A stretch of 64,000 nucleotides of DNA from Nitrosovibrio sp. Nv17 (GTDB lineage: Bacteria > Pseudomonadota > Gammaproteobacteria > Burkholderiales > Nitrosomonadaceae), in the NCBI RefSeq assembly GCF_900119085.1, contig NZ_FPIQ01000007.1, forward strand, positions 62,001 through 126,000, in the 5' to 3' direction. The translations under genes and the position numbers were made by a program. The notes under the pieces were generated by a model. It saw only the letters and a program-made list of their open reading frames with translations. It was not told the origin of the DNA and ran no database searches. Positions 36,570 through 45,474 of the stretch are shown here, one piece after another. The first letter of the stretch is position 1. Every line of letters starts with the position of its first letter.

Positions 36570-37565
36570 ATGTCACGCATCGACGTCACCCAGTTGTTCG
36601 AAGAAAAGCGGGAAAAATTGTCCCTGGTGTGGGAGGCGGGCAGGGAGGGCGGCGGCCGGCAGATCGACGAGCGCGCCGTCGCCGCCTCGACCCAGGGGAT
36701 CATCGGCCATCTCAACTTCATCCATCCCAACTGGATACAGGTGCTGAGCGATCCCGAGGCCGACTACCTGGATCGGCTCGATGCGGCCATCCTGCGGCAG
36801 AATATGGAGAGGCTTGCGCAAAGCAACCTGTGGTGCATCATCGTGACCGGCGGTGCATCCGTGCCGGATGCAATCAGGACCTTCGCGGACACAATGGGCA
36901 TTCCCCTGTTCTCCTCGCCCTATCCCAGCCTGGAGGTGATCTGGCTGCTGCGGCCCTATCTCGGGCGCGCGCTGGCGCCTTTCATCAGCCTGCACGGAGT
37001 CCTGCTGGACGTCCTGGGGCTGGGCGTCATGATCACCGGTGAGAGCGGCGTGGGCAAGAGCGAACTGGCGCTGGAACTGGTGAGCAGGGGACATGGTCTG
37101 GTCGCGGACGACGTGGTGGAGCTGCATCGCATCGCCCCCGAGACTCTGGAGGGGCAATGCCCGCCGATGCTGCGTGATTTTCTCGAGGTGCGCGGACTGG
37201 GGATGCTGAACATCCGCACCATCTTCGGCGAGACCGCAGTACGCCGCAAGAAGAACATGAAGCTCATCGTGCATCTGCAAAAGCCCAGCATGGACATCAA
37301 TTCCATGGAGCGGTTGCCGCTCGGGGACGTCACCGAGAGCATACTGGACGTCAGCGTCCGCAAAGTCATCATCCCCGTCGCCGCCGGACGCAACCTGGCC
37401 GTGCTGGTGGAGGCGGCGGTGCGCAATTACGTCCTGCAGCTACGGGGGATCGACAGTGCCGGGGAATTCCTGGCACGCCATCAGCGGGAAATGGAAAGCC
37501 GCGAAAATACCGGCAATCCGCAGCATCACTCCGATCCGGGGAATCCGGAAAACAAGTGCAGCTGA
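36570..37565 (+). CDS. hprK: HPr kinase/phosphorylase
   Basis: A 331-residue bifunctional kinase/phosphorylase acting on Ser of HPr. The P-loop is GESGVGKS (157-164) and the signature [15 protein letters not shown] is present. In betaproteobacteria hprK commonly sits by rpoN-hpf, often with ptsN between; no ptsN is found here. The start is ATG 36570. The rapZ start lies within its last codons. Confidence 0.94.
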   Translation: MSRIDVTQLFEEKREKLSLVWEAGREGGGRQIDERAVAASTQGIIGHLNFIHPNWIQVLSDPEADYLDRLDAAILRQNMERLAQSNLWCIIVTGGASVPDAIRTFADTMGIPLFSSPYPSLEVIWLLRPYLGRALAPFISLHGVLLDVLGLGVMITGESGVGKSELALELVSRGHGLVADDVVELHRIAPETLEGQCPPMLRDFLEVRGLGMLNIRTIFGETAVRRKKNMKLIVHLQKPSMDINSMERLPLGDVTESILDVSVRKVIIPVAAGRNLAVLVEAAVRNYVLQLRGIDSAGEFLARHQREMESRENTGNPQHHSDPGNPENKCS

Positions 37566-38410
37566 TCGTCATCAGCGGTCTTGCCGGTTCCGGCAAGAGC
37601 ATCGCCCTGACCGCCCTGGAGGACAGCGGCTACTACTGCGTGGACAATCTGCCGGCAAGCCTGCTGCTGGAAGTCACGCTCTACCTCAAGAGGTCGGCGC
37701 ACGACCGGGTGGCGGTCAGCATCGATGCCCGCAGCCGCGAGACCCTGCCCTTGCTGCCGCAACAGCTGGCCGACCTGAGGCGCCAGGGCATCGACGTGCA
37801 CCTGCTGTTCCTGGAAGCCAAGACGTACACCCTGGTCAAGCGCTTTTCCGAGACCCGCCGCCGCCATCCGCTGAGCGACGACCATTCGACGCTGCCGGAA
37901 TCCATCCAGATGGAACGCGAGATGCTGCGCGAAGTGCGCAACCTCGCCAGCCGCATCGACACCAGCGACCTGAGCGCGAGCGCGCTGCGCGCATGGGTGC
38001 GGGATTTCATCGGCCTCAATCCGGCGAACCTCACGCTCCTGTTCCAGTCCTTCGGCTTCAAGCACGGAATTCCGCTGGACTCCGACATGGTATACGATGT
38101 CCGCTGCCTTCCCAATCCGCACTACGAGATGCGCCTGCGGCCGCTCACCGGGCGGGATGGGCCGGTGATCGAATACCTGGACGAGAATGCCGACGTCAAT
38201 CGCATGTTCGGCGACATCCGGGCGTTCATCGAAGGATGGTTGCCATGCTTCATCCGCGACAGCCGCAGCTACCTGACCGTCGCCATCGGCTGCACCGGCG
38301 GGCGCCATCGCTCGGTCTACTTCGTGGAGCGGCTGGCGCGCCATTTCGCGGCGAATACCCAGATTCTCGTGCGCCACCGGGAGCTGGACCATCCTGAATC
38401 CGCGGACTGA
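37556..38410 (+). CDS. rapZ: RNase adapter protein RapZ
   Basis: A 284-residue P-loop protein of the YvcJ/RapZ family, which in E. coli binds small RNAs and guides RNase E to control GlmS levels. Walker A is GLAGSGKS (8-15); the C-terminal block is [16 protein letters not shown] with the family's phosphate-binding site. GTG 37556 is the start; it overlaps hprK by ten bases. Confidence 0.95.
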   Translation: MQLIVISGLAGSGKSIALTALEDSGYYCVDNLPASLLLEVTLYLKRSAHDRVAVSIDARSRETLPLLPQQLADLRRQGIDVHLLFLEAKTYTLVKRFSETRRRHPLSDDHSTLPESIQMEREMLREVRNLASRIDTSDLSASALRAWVRDFIGLNPANLTLLFQSFGFKHGIPLDSDMVYDVRCLPNPHYEMRLRPLTGRDGPVIEYLDENADVNRMFGDIRAFIEGWLPCFIRDSRSYLTVAIGCTGGRHRSVYFVERLARHFAANTQILVRHRELDHPESAD

Positions 38411-38480
38411 GGAGACCGGCGATGCTCCCCTTGCGCGACGATCCCGTAACCCGGCGCGTTTCCCTGTCCTCGACCGAGAC

Positions 38481-39107
38481 ATGAGCACAACGAAAACCAT
38501 CACCCTGGCCTTCACCGGCGCCTCCGGCATGCCCTACGGCGTGCGCCTGCTGGAGCTGCTGCTGGCCGGCGGCCATCGCGTCTATCTGTTGTATTCCCAG
38601 GCGGCGCAGATCGTGGCGCAGCAGGAAATGCAGCTGACGCTGCCGTCGCGTCCCCGTGAAACGGAAGAATTGTTTTCCCGCCGCTATGGCGCCGCCGCGG
38701 GCCAGCTGCGCGTGTTCGGACGGGAGGAATGGTTCGCACCGGTGGCCTCCGGCTCCAGCCCGGCCGATGCCATGGTCGTCTGTCCCTGCACCATGGGGAC
38801 GCTCGCCGCCATCGCCTCGGGGCTCAGCCAGAAGCTGATCGAGCGCGCCGCCGACGTCACGCTCAAGGAAAATCGCAAGCTCATCCTGGTGCCGCGCGAG
38901 ACCCCCTTCTCCGCGCTGCATCTGGAGAACATGCTCCGGCTCGCGCGCAGCGGTGCCATCATCCTGCCCGCCAATCCCGGCTTCTACCACCATCCCGCGA
39001 ACGTGCAGGACGTGGTGGACTTCATCGTGGCGCGCGTGCTGGACCACCTGGACGTGGCGCACGACCTGATGCCGCGCTGGGGGACGGAGTCCGAATCCGG
39101 CGACTGA
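38481..39107 (+). CDS. ubiX: Flavin prenyltransferase UbiX
   Basis: A 208-residue enzyme that prenylates FMN to the cofactor of UbiD in ubiquinone synthesis. Family motifs: LAFTGASGMPYGVRLLE (FMN phosphate site), MVVCPCTMGTLAAIASG and LVPRETPFSALHLENML. Seventy bases after rapZ on the same strand; it is convergent with the cyclo-ligase gene. Confidence 0.95.
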   Translation: MSTTKTITLAFTGASGMPYGVRLLELLLAGGHRVYLLYSQAAQIVAQQEMQLTLPSRPRETEELFSRRYGAAAGQLRVFGREEWFAPVASGSSPADAMVVCPCTMGTLAAIASGLSQKLIERAADVTLKENRKLILVPRETPFSALHLENMLRLARSGAIILPANPGFYHHPANVQDVVDFIVARVLDHLDVAHDLMPRWGTESESGD

Positions 39108-39124
39108 CATACTGCCACCTTCCG

Positions 39125-39760
39125 CTATCTTGCGGCCTGCCCTCGTGCGCAGTCTGCGGCCGCAAGCGCAACCAGGCCTTCCGGCGTGACCTGGCGGATC
39201 CCGGCCTCGGTCACGACGTAATCCATGGCAATGTCATGTGATTGGGGGTGGACACTGTCCAGCTTCTGAATCTCGAAGGCCACCCCGATCGCCAGCGGCC
39301 GCCGCCCTGCAACGGCGGAGGCGGCCAGGGTGCGGTCGAAATAGCCGCCCCCGTAGCCGAGCCGGAAGCCCAGCCGGTCGAAGCCCACCATGGGCAGCAG
39401 CAGCGCGTCGACTTCCACCGCCTCGGCGTCGTCGGGTACCGGGATACCGTAGGCCCCCGGCTTCATGGCCGCACTTGCCCGCCATTCGCGAAAGCGCAGG
39501 GCTCCTCCTTTCCGCACGACTTCCGGCAGCGCCAGGATGGTCCCGCCTGCGCGGAAGTGCTCCATCGCCGGCCGCGGATCGTATTCCCCGCGATGAGGCC
39601 AGTAGCCGCCCACCACGCGATGCTTCCCCATGGGGAAGCCCTCCCGCAGCAGGCGCGTGATCGCTGTGCTCCAGCACAGGCGCTCGGTTTCCGGCACCGA
39701 TTCCCTCAACGCCAGCAGTTCCTCGCGCCGCTGCTTCCTCCAGTCCTGCCAGTCATCCAT
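39125..39760 (-). CDS. 5-formyltetrahydrofolate cyclo-ligase
   Basis: A 211-residue MTHFS-family enzyme converting 5-formyl-THF to 5,10-methenyl-THF with ATP. Clear motifs: WKKQ-like RKQRREELLAL at the start, GGYWPHRGEYDPRPAM, and LGYGGGYFDRTLA, the nucleotide/folate loop. Start ATG 39760 was chosen by homology; it overlaps the mutY end by eight bases. Confidence 0.93.
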   Translation of the reverse strand: MDDWQDWRKQRREELLALRESVPETERLCWSTAITRLLREGFPMGKHRVVGGYWPHRGEYDPRPAMEHFRAGGTILALPEVVRKGGALRFREWRASAAMKPGAYGIPVPDDAEAVEVDALLLPMVGFDRLGFRLGYGGGYFDRTLAASAVAGRRPLAIGVAFEIQKLDSVHPQSHDIAMDYVVTEAGIRQVTPEGLVALAAADCARGQAAR

Positions 39761-40862
39761 GCGATTGCTCCGCCTGCGCGCGTCCCGGCGGCCCGAGTCG
39801 CAGGAGCAGCGTCCGGGCCGGCGCCGGAATGGCCGCGGCCAGCGCATCGTCCAGCGTCATCCAGCGGGCTTCGTCCCGCATCGCCGCCGGGGGCGCGGAA
39901 ACGACCCGCAGTGGCTGCGGATGAATGCGCAGCTTGAAGTGCGTGAAGACATGGTCCAGCGGCGCCCCCTGCCCCATGTGCCCCAAGGGCGACACCTCCA
40001 GGCCGAAGTGCCGGATGCAGTAGGCGGCAGCGTCGCCATCCACCGGCATCTCGGGAAAGCACCACAATCCGCCCCAGATCCCTGTGGCCGGTCGCTTCCG
40101 CAGCAGCACCTTGTCCTGCATCCTCAGCATCAGCATGGCGGTTTCCCGCTCCGGCAATGCCCTGCGGGGCCGGGGAGCGGGGATCTGCGCCACGCGCTCC
40201 TCCCGCAGGGCCATGCAGTCCTGCCGCAGCGGGCACGCAGCGCAGCGCGGCCGGGCGCGGGTGCAGACGGTCGCGCCCAGATCCATCAGCGCCTGGGTAT
40301 AGACCGCCATCGCCTCCGGGCCGGCATCCGCCGGCAGCAGCGCCTCGGCCTGCCGCCACAGCAGCGCCTCGTTTCCTTTCTCGCCGGGATAGCCCTCCAG
40401 CCCAAGGTGGCGCGCGAGCACGCGCTTGACGTTGCCGTCGAGTATGGCGCGGCGCTCACCGTAGGCGAACGCCGCGATGGCGGCAGCGGTGGAGCGCCCG
40501 ATGCCGGGAAGCTGCTGCAGGGCTTCGGCGCTGCGCGGAAAGACGCCGCTGTGGTCCGTGGCGACCACCTGGGCCGCGCGATGCAGGTTCCTGCCGCGCG
40601 AGTAGTATCCCAGCCCGCTCCACAGTGCCAGGACCTCGTCGATGCCGGTCGCGGCCAGGCTCGCGACGTCGGGAAAGCGTTCCAGGAACCGCAGGTAATA
40701 GGGGATGACGGTGCCGACCTGCGTCTGCTGCAGCATGACCTCGGACAGCCATATGGCATACGGGTCGCGCACGCCCTGCCATGGCAGGTTGCGACGGCCG
40801 TGGAGCTTCTGCCAGCGTATCAGCCTGGCGGAAAAGGTGGGGAGGTCCGGCGCCGGCGTCAT
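39753..40862 (-). CDS. mutY: A/G-specific adenine glycosylase MutY
   Basis: A 369-residue base-excision enzyme that removes adenine opposite 8-oxoG. The catalytic Glu is E41 in LSEVMLQQTQV, the helix-hairpin-helix is LPGIGRSTAAAI, the catalytic Asp is in ILDGNVKRVLAR, and the [4Fe-4S] ligands are C-x6-C-x2-C-x5-C in VCTRARPRCAACPLRQDC. The C-terminal MutT-like domain for 8-oxoG recognition is present. Start overlaps the AsmA-like stop as ATGA. Confidence 0.96.
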   Translation of the reverse strand: MTPAPDLPTFSARLIRWQKLHGRRNLPWQGVRDPYAIWLSEVMLQQTQVGTVIPYYLRFLERFPDVASLAATGIDEVLALWSGLGYYSRGRNLHRAAQVVATDHSGVFPRSAEALQQLPGIGRSTAAAIAAFAYGERRAILDGNVKRVLARHLGLEGYPGEKGNEALLWRQAEALLPADAGPEAMAVYTQALMDLGATVCTRARPRCAACPLRQDCMALREERVAQIPAPRPRRALPERETAMLMLRMQDKVLLRKRPATGIWGGLWCFPEMPVDGDAAAYCIRHFGLEVSPLGHMGQGAPLDHVFTHFKLRIHPQPLRVVSAPPAAMRDEARWMTLDDALAAAIPAPARTLLLRLGPPGRAQAEQSHG

Positions 40863-42364
40863 GGCGCGGCTTGCAGTTCCAGCTTCACGTTGGAAGACCT
40901 GAAACCGGCGCTCGTCAGCGTGCCGATGCGGATCGAGCCGCGCATCCGGGAATTTCGCAGCAGAGGCGTGTCCAGCAATGCTTCCAGGGATGGGTTCTCC
41001 GCGCTTCCCGTCCGTCCCGGCGGAGTTCGCGGATCGGGCAGGAAACGGTCGATGTCCAGCCGGTCGATCTGCGCGTCGATTTCCAGGTCCGGTTCCGAAA
41101 AGCCCGTGGCCGTGAGCCGGGCGATGGCGTTGCTTCCCATGGCCTTGCCTGCAAGATGGATCTGCATCCGCTGCCGTTCGTTTTCCAGGATGGCGTTGCC
41201 CTGGAGCTCGCCGTCGAGACCGCCGGGCACGTCCGGCCCCTCCGCATGAATCCTGGCGGAGAGGTCGGGAAGCTCCAGGCGGCGGGCATCCACGCTGCCG
41301 CGCAGCGGCGAGGCCAGCGTCGCCACGATGCGGCGCTCCCCGAACCGGGATTCGAGCCCGAGAGTCAGCGCATCGCTGCGGAAATCGCCGGGTGTGCCGC
41401 TCAGATCGGAGAGGGTAATCTCAGCATTTCCATTGTCCGGCGGATTCGCGGAATCGGCGGCTTTCACGTTCGCCTTCAACAGTCCGCTGGCGAGCCCGCC
41501 GTCGACCAGGCTCAGGTGCGGTATCTCCAGCCTGACGTCGACGTGGCGGCTGCCCTGCGCACCGGTGATGTCCAGCGCCATCCCGTCCGCCGCGAATCCG
41601 CCGCTCGACGAATGAAGGCCGGCGTGGCCGCTGGCGCGCATCGTGATGGGATCGGCGCCGCCCATGCTTCCCGTGGCTTCCAGTTCGAGGCCGTCGACCC
41701 TGTAGGATGCATCGGCGCCGGCCGCCAGCCCGAATCCCAGGCGAACGTCCACCACATCGGGCCGGCCGGATCGTACAGCCTGGAACGACAGACTGACGGC
41801 ATGCCGGGCCGCCTCCGCCTCGGAGGAGCCGGAGCGGCGTTCGATCCGCGCATCCAGACGACCTAGCGTATATTCCCGTTCGCTCGGCTCGTCGCGCAGG
41901 ACGAGAGTCGCTCCTTCCACCCGCGCGTCGTCGAGGTCGAGTTCGAAGGGCGGCGGCTCATCACCCGACGCGAGCAGATCGTCCACGTTCGTGCGGCCGT
42001 CGCGAAAGCGCACCAGCCGTGCCTGCAGGCCGCGGATGGCGATGCCATCCACCACGACCTTCCCGCGAAGCAACGGCACCAGGGCAAGGGATGCATGGAT
42101 GCGTTCCACCCTCGCGAACTCCACGTCATCCTCATGCTCGCTCAGCGAGACGGCATGCATGGCCACCCCGGGGCGGGGGAAAAAGGACAACGCGATGTGG
42201 CCCCCGATCCCGAGGTTGCGCCGCTGCTTCTCCTTGACCAGTTGGATGACCAATGGCTTGTAGGCGTTGGGATCGACGATGAACGCGAGGAGGATCGCCA
42301 GGCAGGCGAGCAGGAATGCAGCGGCTGCGGATGCGATCAGCGCGTATCGGAGATACGGATTCAT
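40859..42364 (-). CDS. AsmA family protein
   Basis: A 501-residue protein with one N-terminal transmembrane helix (YALIASAAAAFLLACLAILLAFIV), the AsmA signature DPNAYKPLVIQLV, and a long beta-rich periplasmic part. AsmA-like proteins are bridge-like lipid-transfer candidates between the membranes. It is somewhat shorter than E. coli AsmA (about 617). It is the first gene of an operon with mutY and the cyclo-ligase. Confidence 0.88.
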   Translation of the reverse strand: MNPYLRYALIASAAAAFLLACLAILLAFIVDPNAYKPLVIQLVKEKQRRNLGIGGHIALSFFPRPGVAMHAVSLSEHEDDVEFARVERIHASLALVPLLRGKVVVDGIAIRGLQARLVRFRDGRTNVDDLLASGDEPPPFELDLDDARVEGATLVLRDEPSEREYTLGRLDARIERRSGSSEAEAARHAVSLSFQAVRSGRPDVVDVRLGFGLAAGADASYRVDGLELEATGSMGGADPITMRASGHAGLHSSSGGFAADGMALDITGAQGSRHVDVRLEIPHLSLVDGGLASGLLKANVKAADSANPPDNGNAEITLSDLSGTPGDFRSDALTLGLESRFGERRIVATLASPLRGSVDARRLELPDLSARIHAEGPDVPGGLDGELQGNAILENERQRMQIHLAGKAMGSNAIARLTATGFSEPDLEIDAQIDRLDIDRFLPDPRTPPGRTGSAENPSLEALLDTPLLRNSRMRGSIRIGTLTSAGFRSSNVKLELQAAP

Positions 42365-42505
42365 GGCCGGGGCGGGATGGCATGGACGAAGAGAGCGGCG
42401 TCCGATACAGATTGATTTAAAAGATAATCAATTCCAAAGCTGCCTTGGGTAGGGGGTGCATCGTGAGCCGATTCGTGCGTGCACCCGAATCGTTCCGGCA
42501 TCCTC

Positions 42506-42925
42506 TCAATCGACCGGGCAGCTCAGGAACGCTGCCGGGGTCAGTATCTCGATCCCATGGAAAGGATGCAGTTCCAGGAGGTCGTGATCTCCCGTCAGGA
42601 TTGTCTGCGCTTCGCCGCTCAACGCCACGTCGAGGAATTTGTCGTCCTTCGGATCTCTGCACGCGGCGATCCTCTGAGTGACGGAAATCACCCGAACGAT
42701 GCCACCGAGCAGACGCAGGAAATGCTGCCGGTCCTCGCGCGAGACATAGCGGTCGAATCTGGTCCGGAAAAGTGCGTCGCTCAACTCCGTCAGCGTTTCC
42801 TCTGACATCAGGGGAATGCCCCATGAGAGTCCGTGATCCACAGCCCTGGCTGCCGTATCGCCTGGCATGAGCAGGCGGTTGATCCAGAGATTGGTGTCGA
42901 TCACCAGCTTGCGATCAGCCCTCAC
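42506..42925 (-). CDS. PIN-domain toxin of a toxin-antitoxin pair
   Basis: A 139-residue PIN-family RNase of the COG1569 type. Conserved acidic residues are D10 in VIDTNLWINRLL, the Glu/Asp in the EETLTELSDAL region, and DPKDDKFLDVAL, with a final TGDHDLL. Such toxins cleave RNA when the antitoxin is degraded. Its start overlaps the antitoxin stop by 11 bases; the pair sits at the edge of the second defence island. Confidence 0.86.
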   Translation of the reverse strand: MRADRKLVIDTNLWINRLLMPGDTAARAVDHGLSWGIPLMSEETLTELSDALFRTRFDRYVSREDRQHFLRLLGGIVRVISVTQRIAACRDPKDDKFLDVALSGEAQTILTGDHDLLELHPFHGIEILTPAAFLSCPVD

Positions 42926-43166
42926 TGCTCAGCAAATCTTTCAGCACCTCTGCCGTCATGCCGGCTTCCCGCGCCTTGGCGCCGGCGCGATCGCTGAAAC
43001 GCCGGAACTCGGCCACGTTCAGATTGACCAGGCGCTCGTATTCGTCCATCGACATCACCACGGCCACGTCCCGTTTCTGACGTTGAATGATGACGGGCTC
43101 GCGCCGGACGGCCTCGATGATCTCTGCCAAGCCCTGCCTGGCTTCACTCGCTGTTACGGTACGCAT
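42915..43166 (-). CDS. Phd/YefM-type antitoxin
   Basis: An 83-residue Phd/YefM-fold antitoxin. N-terminal DNA-binding part: TVTASEARQGLAEIIEAVRREPVIIQRQ; SMDEYERLVNL follows. The C-terminal tail is the probable toxin-binding part. It precedes the PIN toxin and is expected to repress its own promoter; a suitable inverted repeat is upstream. Confidence 0.86.
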   Translation of the reverse strand: MRTVTASEARQGLAEIIEAVRREPVIIQRQKRDVAVVMSMDEYERLVNLNVAEFRRFSDRAGAKAREAGMTAEVLKDLLSSEG

Positions 43167-43185
43167 ATATCACCTTTGTAAATTT

Positions 43186-43200
43186 TGTACGTATTGTACA
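43186..43200. promoter_or_regulatory. Inverted repeat upstream of the antitoxin gene
   Basis: TGTAC-N5-GTACA lies 20 bases upstream of the antitoxin start, in an AT-rich stretch. Phd-type antitoxins commonly bind GTAC-containing palindromes at their own promoter, so this is a candidate autoregulatory operator. Inference from position and symmetry. Confidence 0.45.
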
Positions 43201-43275
43201 TTATTTATGGTTGCGGCCAACGCGCTGGCACGCCGTCTGCAGGGTGACGTGCGGAAAGTCTTTTGAAAATCCAAG

Positions 43276-43297
43276 TGGAGCGGGTGAAGGGAATCGA
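43276..43297 (-). other. tRNA-Gly 3'-end fragment, candidate attachment-site scar
   Basis: On the minus strand these 22 bases read as the T-loop 3' side and acceptor end of a tRNA-Gly, finishing TTCCCTTCACCCGCTCCA with CCA. No anticodon arm or 5' half is found on either side, so it is not a tRNA gene. Integrative elements of the tyrosine-recombinase kind often insert at the 3' end of tRNA-Gly and leave such a copy at the far end of the island. It stands between the TA pair and the region leading to the type 3 BREX genes. Confidence 0.5.
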
Positions 43298-43475
43298 TCC
43301 AATCATTCAACCCATTGATTAATAACGGGTTTCCCCAGTTCGGATGTCCGGTTTGGGCCATAAATGATACCAGTTTTGCCCTCCTGATGGATAGATGCAT
43401 CCACTGCTGTCTTAGGGCAGCCACGGGCAGCCACTGAGTTGTGTGCCCAGTGACTTGTTCCTAAGCGAAGTGGTA

Positions 43476-44117
43476 TCAGGCGCCCTGAGCTTGTGCTACA
43501 TGCAGCGCTCTGCGTTCGAACCGTTCGGAAACAGGGTTCGCTTGCCCCTGGGGCCTATGCAGGTGCGTCACGATTTCGTGGGAACCGTCGTCCAGTGGTC
43601 GCATGCTGACTCCCCATCCATGGGCGTGCTTGATACGCGATTGTGCGGATACCCCAACACCGTAGCCGGCAGAAACCCATAGCGCCATCATCTCGAAGGA
43701 AGTGACGTACTGAAGATTCTGCTGGTCAGCCGCCTGGAGCGAGAGCAGCCGACGATCCAGCGAAGAACACGCCTCATCCCTCCAGCGAAAGATCGGGTAG
43801 TTCTGGAGGTCGGTGATGGTGAGCGATGCCTGATCAAGCAAGGGAAACCGCAGCGGCATCGCAACGGCCATGTGCTCAATCCACAAGGACTGGGTTTCCA
43901 GGGCTGGATCACTCGCTCCTTGAAGCGACATTCCCACGTCGTAGCGGCCTTCACGAAGTCCATCAAGCAGCTCGTCACCTGCCACCTCAGAGAACGCGAT
44001 GCTGACCTCTGGTTCTTCCGCTCGTTGCAGCGCGAGCAGCGCCGAGAGCTGAGATGACGATACGCCTGGCGCTATCGCAAGCCTAAGCTGGGCGGGTTGG
44101 CTGGTGATGTTGTCCAC
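43476..44117 (-). CDS. LysR-type effector-binding domain without HTH
   Basis: A 213-residue protein that corresponds to residues ~90 to the end of a LysR regulator: LRLAIAPGVSSSQLSALLAL, the EVAGDELLDGLREGRYDVGM block, and ADQQNLQYVTSFEMMALWVSAGYGVGV. The N-terminal winged HTH is absent, and the 120 bases upstream to the XRE gene cannot hold it. Either a decayed gene or a stand-alone ligand sensor. It resembles in layout the complete LysR gene 1 kb downstream (44584-45474), suggesting related origin. Confidence 0.7.
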   Translation of the reverse strand: MDNITSQPAQLRLAIAPGVSSSQLSALLALQRAEEPEVSIAFSEVAGDELLDGLREGRYDVGMSLQGASDPALETQSLWIEHMAVAMPLRFPLLDQASLTITDLQNYPIFRWRDEACSSLDRRLLSLQAADQQNLQYVTSFEMMALWVSAGYGVGVSAQSRIKHAHGWGVSMRPLDDGSHEIVTHLHRPQGQANPVSERFERRALHVAQAQGA

Positions 44118-44180
44118 GGAGAACCTACAGAAGCGACGAAGCAGGTCAAGGGCAAACCAGCATCATAGTAAAGAGAGAAG

Positions 44181-44203
44181 TTTAACGTCTATATATTTAA
44201 CGT
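44181..44203. promoter_or_regulatory. Direct-repeat pair TTTAACGT upstream of the XRE gene
   Basis: TTTAACGT occurs at 44181-44188 and 44196-44203, fifteen bases apart, in the AT-rich divergent region between the LysR-like fragment and the XRE gene. Repeats at this spacing are a typical layout for a dimeric HTH regulator, so this may be an operator for the XRE protein. Inference. Confidence 0.35.
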
Positions 44204-44238
44204 GGTTAATTTAAGAGGATTATTTGACGCTTCTGTTG

Positions 44239-44544
44239 ATGCAGAAGCTTACTATTCAGCCAGGTCGTCCACCTGGCACACCCACATATGAATCCGAACC
44301 AGCATTAGCTTTCGGGCGGGCCGTGCGTGCCGCTCGCGTCGCGCAAGGGGTCGCTCAAGACGACTTTGCGTATCAGGCGGGAATATCGCGTTCGCACATG
44401 GGCAAGATCGAACGCGGGGAGCATGTGCCGACGCTGCCTTTGATATTGAAAATTGCTGCCGCACTCGGGATAAGCGCCAGCGAATTGATGGCAGCGACTG
44501 AAAAGAACCTCAGCGCTGGCAGTGAGCCGCAAGATTCACCATAG
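44239..44544 (+). CDS. XRE-family helix-turn-helix regulator
   Basis: A 101-residue Cro/CI-like protein. The HTH is AFGRAVRAARVAQGVAQDDFAY through AGISRSHMGKIERGEHVPTL. ATG 44239 was chosen; the TTG at 44224 is an alternative in the same frame. No catalytic or ligand domain follows. Probably controls itself or neighbouring island genes; target unknown. Confidence 0.8.
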   Translation: MQKLTIQPGRPPGTPTYESEPALAFGRAVRAARVAQGVAQDDFAYQAGISRSHMGKIERGEHVPTLPLILKIAAALGISASELMAATEKNLSAGSEPQDSP

Positions 44545-44583
44545 CGGCCGCGAACTTCAATTACGGCACTTGTTGCCGCCGGA

Positions 44584-45474
44584 TCAGTCGTCCGAGTGTG
44601 CGCGTAGGCGTGCGATGAACCGCTCCACCGATGCCGGCAAGCCTTCGCCGGCAGGTCGTAGCAAGTAGGTCGTGATGACTGCGGAATCCATGGCCAGAGG
44701 GCGGATCACCACGTCGGGGCGCAGGCACGCCGCGATCCTGGTTTCGGTGATGAAGCCTACCCCGTAGCCGGCACCGACCAGGGTGAGCATCATGTCCAAT
44801 GACGACACGTGCTCGGCGACGTCGGGTGGACGCTCCAAAGGCCGCAGCAGCCGCGCCAGTTCACGATGGTAGCCTTCGCATGCCTGCGGGTCACATAAGA
44901 CCAGTGGGTAGATCGCAAGCTGATGCAGCGGAACAGCCTTGTGTGAAAGTAAAGGATGCCGGGCGGGCACGGCTACCACCAGCGGATCGTGCCAGAGTGG
45001 CTCGGTAACGATGTCGTCGCCGACTTCCGCCGTGTGCGCAAACCCGATCGAGAAGTCACCTGAGCGCAAACCACGCAACTGATCGGCCAACGGCACTTCG
45101 GACAGGCGAATCTCGATCTCCGGCTCTTCCTCGCGGCAGCGGGCCAGGAGGGCCGACAGCCTGGGATCGATTGCGCCGTCGGACACGGCGATGCGAAGGC
45201 TTCCGCTCAAGCCCGCAGCGACCGCCCGGACGTTCTCCTGAGCCTGTTTGAGGACGGCGAACACCCTGCGCACATCTTGCAGGAACGTTGCACCCGCTTC
45301 GGTCAGTACCGTGCCTCGGCGGTTGCGCTCGAAGAGCACCACGCCCAGGTCATCCTCAAGCTCTTTGATGGCGCGGGACAAGGGTGGCTGTTCGATATGC
45401 AGGCGCTCTGCGGCCCGTGTGAAGTGCAGCTCTTCTGCGAGAGCCACAAAGCAGCGAAGGTGTCGCAGTTCCAT
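44584..45474 (-). CDS. LysR-family transcriptional regulator
   Basis: A complete 296-residue LTTR: winged HTH (MELRHLRCFVALAEELHFTRAAERLHIEQPPLSRAIKELE), linker helix and effector-binding domain (SGSLRIAVSDGAIDPRLSALLA to the end). No target gene sits beside it on either strand to suggest a regulon; it is convergent with the XRE gene, and divergent from the WYL regulator of the BREX locus. Confidence 0.9.
   Translation of the reverse strand: MELRHLRCFVALAEELHFTRAAERLHIEQPPLSRAIKELEDDLGVVLFERNRRGTVLTEAGATFLQDVRRVFAVLKQAQENVRAVAAGLSGSLRIAVSDGAIDPRLSALLARCREEEPEIEIRLSEVPLADQLRGLRSGDFSIGFAHTAEVGDDIVTEPLWHDPLVVAVPARHPLLSHKAVPLHQLAIYPLVLCDPQACEGYHRELARLLRPLERPPDVAEHVSSLDMMLTLVGAGYGVGFITETRIAACLRPDVVIRPLAMDSAVITTYLLRPAGEGLPASVERFIARLRAHSDD

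Noticed and set aside
43240-43380. A complete tRNA gene at the Gly-like acceptor end
   Set aside because: I looked for the D-arm and anticodon arm on the minus strand and found neither; only the 3' end matches.
43170-43424. 84-codon minus-strand frame over the tRNA-like scar
   Set aside because: It reads through the tRNA 3' end fragment and the antitoxin operator; no domain.
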